DNA of 64,000 bases, from assembly GCA_034766995.1 (NCBI GenBank), contig CM068322.1:1190589-1254588 (forward strand), in the 5' to 3' direction. Source of the stretch: Acanthacorydalis orientalis (Eukaryota; Arthropoda; Insecta; Megaloptera; Corydalidae). The position numbers and the translations under genes were made by a program. A model generated the notes under the pieces. That model saw only the letters and a list, made by a program, of their open reading frames with translations. It made no database searches and was not told the origin of the DNA. This document shows positions 60,311-64,000 of this stretch, in pieces; positions within the stretch are counted from its first letter, which is position 1, and the number at the start of each line of letters is the position of its first letter.

Positions 60311-60699
60311 GGTCACTGAACTGAACTGGTTTGGGTGTGCGCTTAATGGGCGACCTCTAACAAATTCAACTAAGATACATCTTTAAAATATGAAACTAAA
60401 CTGTGTACTATATAAATTATACAATGTAAAAGATGCTATAATTATCTCTTTAAAATTTAAATAATAGGCAGGCTTTTATAATCTTTTTTGAAAACATAAG
60501 TTAAACACAAGAGAATCATTAAAACTGTTTATAAAAAAAATGTATAAGAACACTTCAGTTTGAAAAGAAGTAGAGAGCTTCCCGCTTGTTATTTAGAATT
60601 TTAAAAGGATAATTATAACATCCCAGACACATTTTAGGTTTAAAAGATTTACGCTCAATGTGTGTCACAAATATTGATGCAGAAAGGAAAACAAAAAAA
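60311..60699. other. Unassigned spacer between two mariners
   Basis: Nothing recognised. The first 50 bases (GGTTTGGGTGTGCGCTTAAT) are GC-richer than the rest. Confidence 0.45.
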
Positions 60700-61310
60700 T
60701 TTGAAATATTTAGGAAATATTACACCAGTATGAGAATTACAGTGGTGATAGTCTACTGTCTATAGTGACTAAAGATGAAATATTGGTGCATTATTTTGAG
60801 TAAAAAACGGATATTATTAGAATTCCACAATGACACGAGGCTTAGGCTAAAAATATTAAAGTCAAAGTCTAAAAATATAAATTCAACCTTGGGCAAAGTT
60901 ATATCGGCAATTTTCTTTGGCAAACAACTTTAGTATATTTCTTAGAAAGTCGAGGGAAAATATTAATGCACTTCAGAAGGAATGTTTGTAACGTTTAGAG
61001 TCACTGTGACGGAATTGTGATTCATCGTGATATTTTTAGATTATAAACTTCAAAACTCGCTCGAGAAATCCTGAAGCGAAACAATTTTAATGTCGTTACA
61101 CATCCTTCTTACAGTCTAAATTTAGCACCATTCGAATTATACTTATTCCCAGTAGGGAACTTAATCTCAAAGTATTTTCATTTTGAAGTTAAGATTTGTC
61201 TGGAGGAATAAGAACCGGATTTCAATAGTGATGGAATGAAAAAATTTCTTACACTTTGACAAAAATGTATTGACAATGGCGGTATCTATTTTTCATATTA
61301 AAAATAAATG
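60700..61310 (+). pseudogene. Mariner transposase, catalytic region, heavily drifted
   Basis: Plus-strand reading across breaks: YENYSGDSLLSIVTKDEILV (first catalytic D), then HYFE, weak middle pieces, GIVIHRD (second D), TSKLAREILKRNNFNVVTHP, SYSLNLAPFELYLFP, and finally KCIDNGGIYF at about 61290. In the third motif both PDLAP and the catalytic Asp have changed (NLAP, E). The C-terminal KCIDNGG resembles [10 protein letters not shown] of the 37551 element. N-terminus and inverted ends were not found. Confidence 0.75.
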
Positions 61311-61319
61311 CATTGTTTT

Positions 61320-62500
61320 AAATGTAATGTTCTAAAATTGTTTTCCTTTTTTGTGTAATACAAATACTTCAAAATACACAAAACTGATGAACTCTTGTAC
61401 AAAAACCTGTACAATTTCTATATAAATGATTTAAGATTGTTTTTTTTTATATTAATATACTCTTTTTTGTATTACTCTGGAGTATTTACTGATATTTCAA
61501 TATACTGTATTTTACTGTAATTGATTTTAGAATTTGTCGTTTTCAGATAGAGTAATAATATAATTTCAATTATTACTTATTACTTAGATATAAGTAAATT
61601 CCATGATGTTATTTACTAACTTTAAAGAAATTAAAATAATTGTTTTAATTTTTTATGTAATTATTTTGAAACTGAATTATCAACTAAATAAAACAAATAA
61701 ATTTGCTCCTGATACATTCACAAGAGTGAGTATAATCGTATACATAATATGTTATAAACAAATTATTAGTATTATCTTTATCAGTCATATGCACTTAAAA
61801 AAAATAATATATTCATTTAAAAGACTTACTATTACCGTATGTTAAAATGTTTTGTCAAATTTCAAATTTAGATCTAAAATAAAGTCATTTATTTGGTTAA
61901 AAACACCCTTTTAATGTTGATTAATTAAAAATAAAAAAAAATATTTTGTTAATAACATTATTTGATTACCTGATAACTTTTCTAATTTTTCGTAACACTT
62001 CTTATTTATAATATTAAATAACATATATTTATCAAATCCAATTAACATTTACTAAGCGGTTAATATTTTTTTAAATAAAAGTATTATATAATAACTTCTA
62101 AGGACACAGAAAATATTTTTTTAATTGTTAAATCAAACAGTTTTCGTGTTAAAGACCGAAAACACTACATAAAAGGTAAGAAAAGCGTGTTTTACTATTA
62201 TTACAAGATAGAAAAATGTGTGTATTTTTAATAAGCTTTATTTGAATGCATGCACATATATGAAGTAAAATATATTTGTTTATGAACAAATATGTATATG
62301 ACCTTAAATTATTTAAAAAAATGATTTTAAAATATAACCTAAACAATAAAATGAACACAAGTCAACAAACTTTTCAGAAACGATTTTATCCATAAGAAGA
62401 CGTCTTAAATTTAACGCTAATATTAAATACAGTTTTTACGACACGTGGCTAAATGTTTCAGAAATTTCACATAAAAGATAACGGAATTGTGTTTCGCCAC
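61320..62500. other. AT-rich intergenic DNA
   Basis: No gene recognised. Confidence 0.55.
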
Positions 62501-62516
62501 AGTTTTAAAAATGAGA

Positions 62517-62551
62517 TATAAAAGCGCTCCAGATCGTTAACTTTATCACTG
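62517..62551 (+). promoter_or_regulatory. Candidate RNA polymerase II core promoter
   Basis: TATAAAAG at 62517-62524, followed by an initiator-like TCACTG whose A (62548) lies 31 bases after the first T of the TATA box, the canonical insect spacing. The sequence after it, to about 62990, has raised G+C and CpG content, as a 5' transcribed region would. No long frame or sure donor follows. It may drive a host gene beyond the window or belong to an unrecognised LTR. Confidence 0.4.
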
Positions 62552-62559
62552 AAAGAACA

Positions 62560-63573
62560 CAGTACCATCCGTACGTTCTATATTAGATATATTTTGTGCA
62601 GAAAACGTGTTTACGGCATAAAAAAGTTATTGCTGAAAAAACCGATGCCAAACACTGAAAGTCGAATGTTATTGAAAAATGCTCGTACAATGATCGAATC
62701 CCACATGTTTCAAAATTTAATTACATCGTAGCCTAACGCGTCGTTCGTCCAAAGAACAGCAACGGCGGGTGGTAAAGTGATCGCGGATGTGAGGCTGCTA
62801 TATTAAATTTATTATATTGCTTCTACAACGGTCTAGCGGTGCCTATAACAGGGACGTAATCTCCAATCCAGGAACCTGTAGGGTCAATGCGAGATCGATA
62901 TAACATTTATACCTCAAGCCATCTGTCTACATGGCCACAACGTCGGGAAAATTACACGGTTATAACAAATTTCAACGACACGAGTTTCCTTTGTATGAAA
63001 AATATTTTTCTCGTTTTTAAAATGATTTAAAAAAGGAATAATACAAATAAATTTTGAAATAGATATCTTTTAAAAAAATATCAATTATCAAATAAAAAAT
63101 ATATTAACATTAAAAGTATTCACAAATTAAATATTCACAATATAAATCAACATTTAACCAATTTGTACGCTAACAACTTTCGGTTCATAAAAATTAAACA
63201 AATAAGTATAAATATAAAATACTTTACATAGTGTAATATATGTGATATTGATTTCTCTTTCTTAGTAAATTTATTCCAATTTAATATTTGTAACCTTGAT
63301 TTATCGACTAGACCAAAGAATTAGTTCTTCAGAATATTTTTACACTGTAGGATATAAAATGATCGATTTGTATTTTATTTCCAGATTGATAACACTAAAT
63401 ATAATAGCACTACCAATAATATATATATATATATATATTTATATGTTAATCCCATAGATATATTTTTTATCTGTTACGGTATCTTCAATGTTTGGTTATT
63501 TAAGGTTTAAATGTGCGTCGGCAACTGATGTCATTAGCGACTATCTTCGATATTACCATAATATTTTAAATTA
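62560..63573. other. GC-elevated then AT-rich non-coding DNA
   Basis: 62560-62990 is GC-elevated without a recognisable frame, possibly a 5' UTR. The rest is AT-rich, with one short TA array. Confidence 0.45.
63418..63438. repeat. Short (TA)n array
   Basis: About ten TA units. Confidence 0.95.
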
Positions 63574-63880
63574 TCAGGTTGGTAAGAAAATAATTGCGGT
63601 TTTTGTTTTCTGAATTCTAGCCTTAATTTTTTTCAATGAAAGTGTCATCTCATGAGTTCATGTTAATATCATTTTAAAGTGGATTTTCGGTCTGTATTTT
63701 GGTAACGACTTTGATTTTATCATTAATTTTGCTTCAAACTGGACTACTGAATTAAAGATGGAAAAGAAGCAAATAGAACATTTTTTATATGAGTTCAAAA
63801 CGGGTGGTAAAGTAGCAGAAACTGCTCGTGTAAATTACTGTGCTTTTGGTATGAACACTGATAAGAAACATACATTTCTA
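63574..63880 (+). mobile_element. Mariner (TTAGGTTGGTAAG family), copy A3, 5' part
   Basis: After TA (63572-63573) the end TCAGGTTGGTAAGAAAATAA begins. The leader matches the other two family members through CGGTCTGTATTTTGGTAAC. The transposase opens near 63759 as MEKKQIEHFLYEFKTGGKVA and ETAR, the first helix-turn-helix, better kept than in copies at 28835 and 46835. Homology fades at about 63880, and no right end is seen before the window stops. Confidence 0.88.
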
Positions 63881-64000
63881 TCATATAAAACATAATTATG
63901 GAAGAATATTATGATCCATTCCGAACTTCTTGGATAGTGAAACATTAAAAAATGTAAAATCTTAATGAAAATATCAAAGTAAATATTAATAGACGTTTCG

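Overview
The window looks like gene-poor, very AT-rich nuclear DNA from an arthropod, most likely an insect. The reasons are the variety of Tc1/mariner, piggyBac, Penelope-like and RTE-type elements, insect-style splice and core-promoter motifs, and the absence of any operon structure. No complete host gene can be seen. Finer taxonomy cannot be read from the sequence.

Layout. About 45 (TA)n arrays, some fused to (CA)n, (GA)n, (CT)n or (GAT)n, are spread over the whole window, roughly one every 1.5 kb. Between them sit mobile elements of many ages. (1) An RTE-type non-LTR retrotransposon occurs three times: a nearly full-length copy at 16949-19864 with one frameshift, a 5'-truncated young copy at 51749-53805 with an open RT frame and a 14-bp target-site duplication, and an old fragment at 54445-55237. 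(2) Tc1/mariner transposons or remnants occur at 1020-1520, 5471-5925, 12251-13205, 14870-15312, 15518-16135, 28220-28605, 28835-29663, 30880-31482, 33712-34940, 37551-38457, 39990-40215, 43013-44217, 46835-47413, 49335-50563, 59790-60310, 60700-61310 and 63574 onward. They belong to at least seven families judged by terminal repeats and transposase motifs. (3) PiggyBac-type pieces lie at 24269-24740 (a 472-bp element with terminal repeats and a Cys-rich tail) and 48968-49329 (transposase N-terminus). (4) A Penelope-like GIY-YIG endonuclease remnant lies at 27692-28015.

Possible host signals are few: a GC-rich internal exon at 51286-51399 (minus), a possible first coding exon with a mitochondrial-presequence look at 8264-8413 (plus), a possible 5' exon ending in a GTAAGT donor at 10673 (minus), a TATA/initiator pair at 62517-62550 (plus), and a cluster of heat-shock-element-like motifs at 23505-23634.

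The elements and the arrays are linked. Two mariners and two RTE copies are flanked by (TA)n on both sides, and the third RTE copy sits at an array edge. TA-targeting mariners would find such arrays ideal targets. The RTE association needs either an AT-rich target preference or array growth from its tail. Several long palindromes (14081-14126, about 40240-40610, 41473-41502, 41946-42090) are unassigned and may be foldback elements or MITEs.
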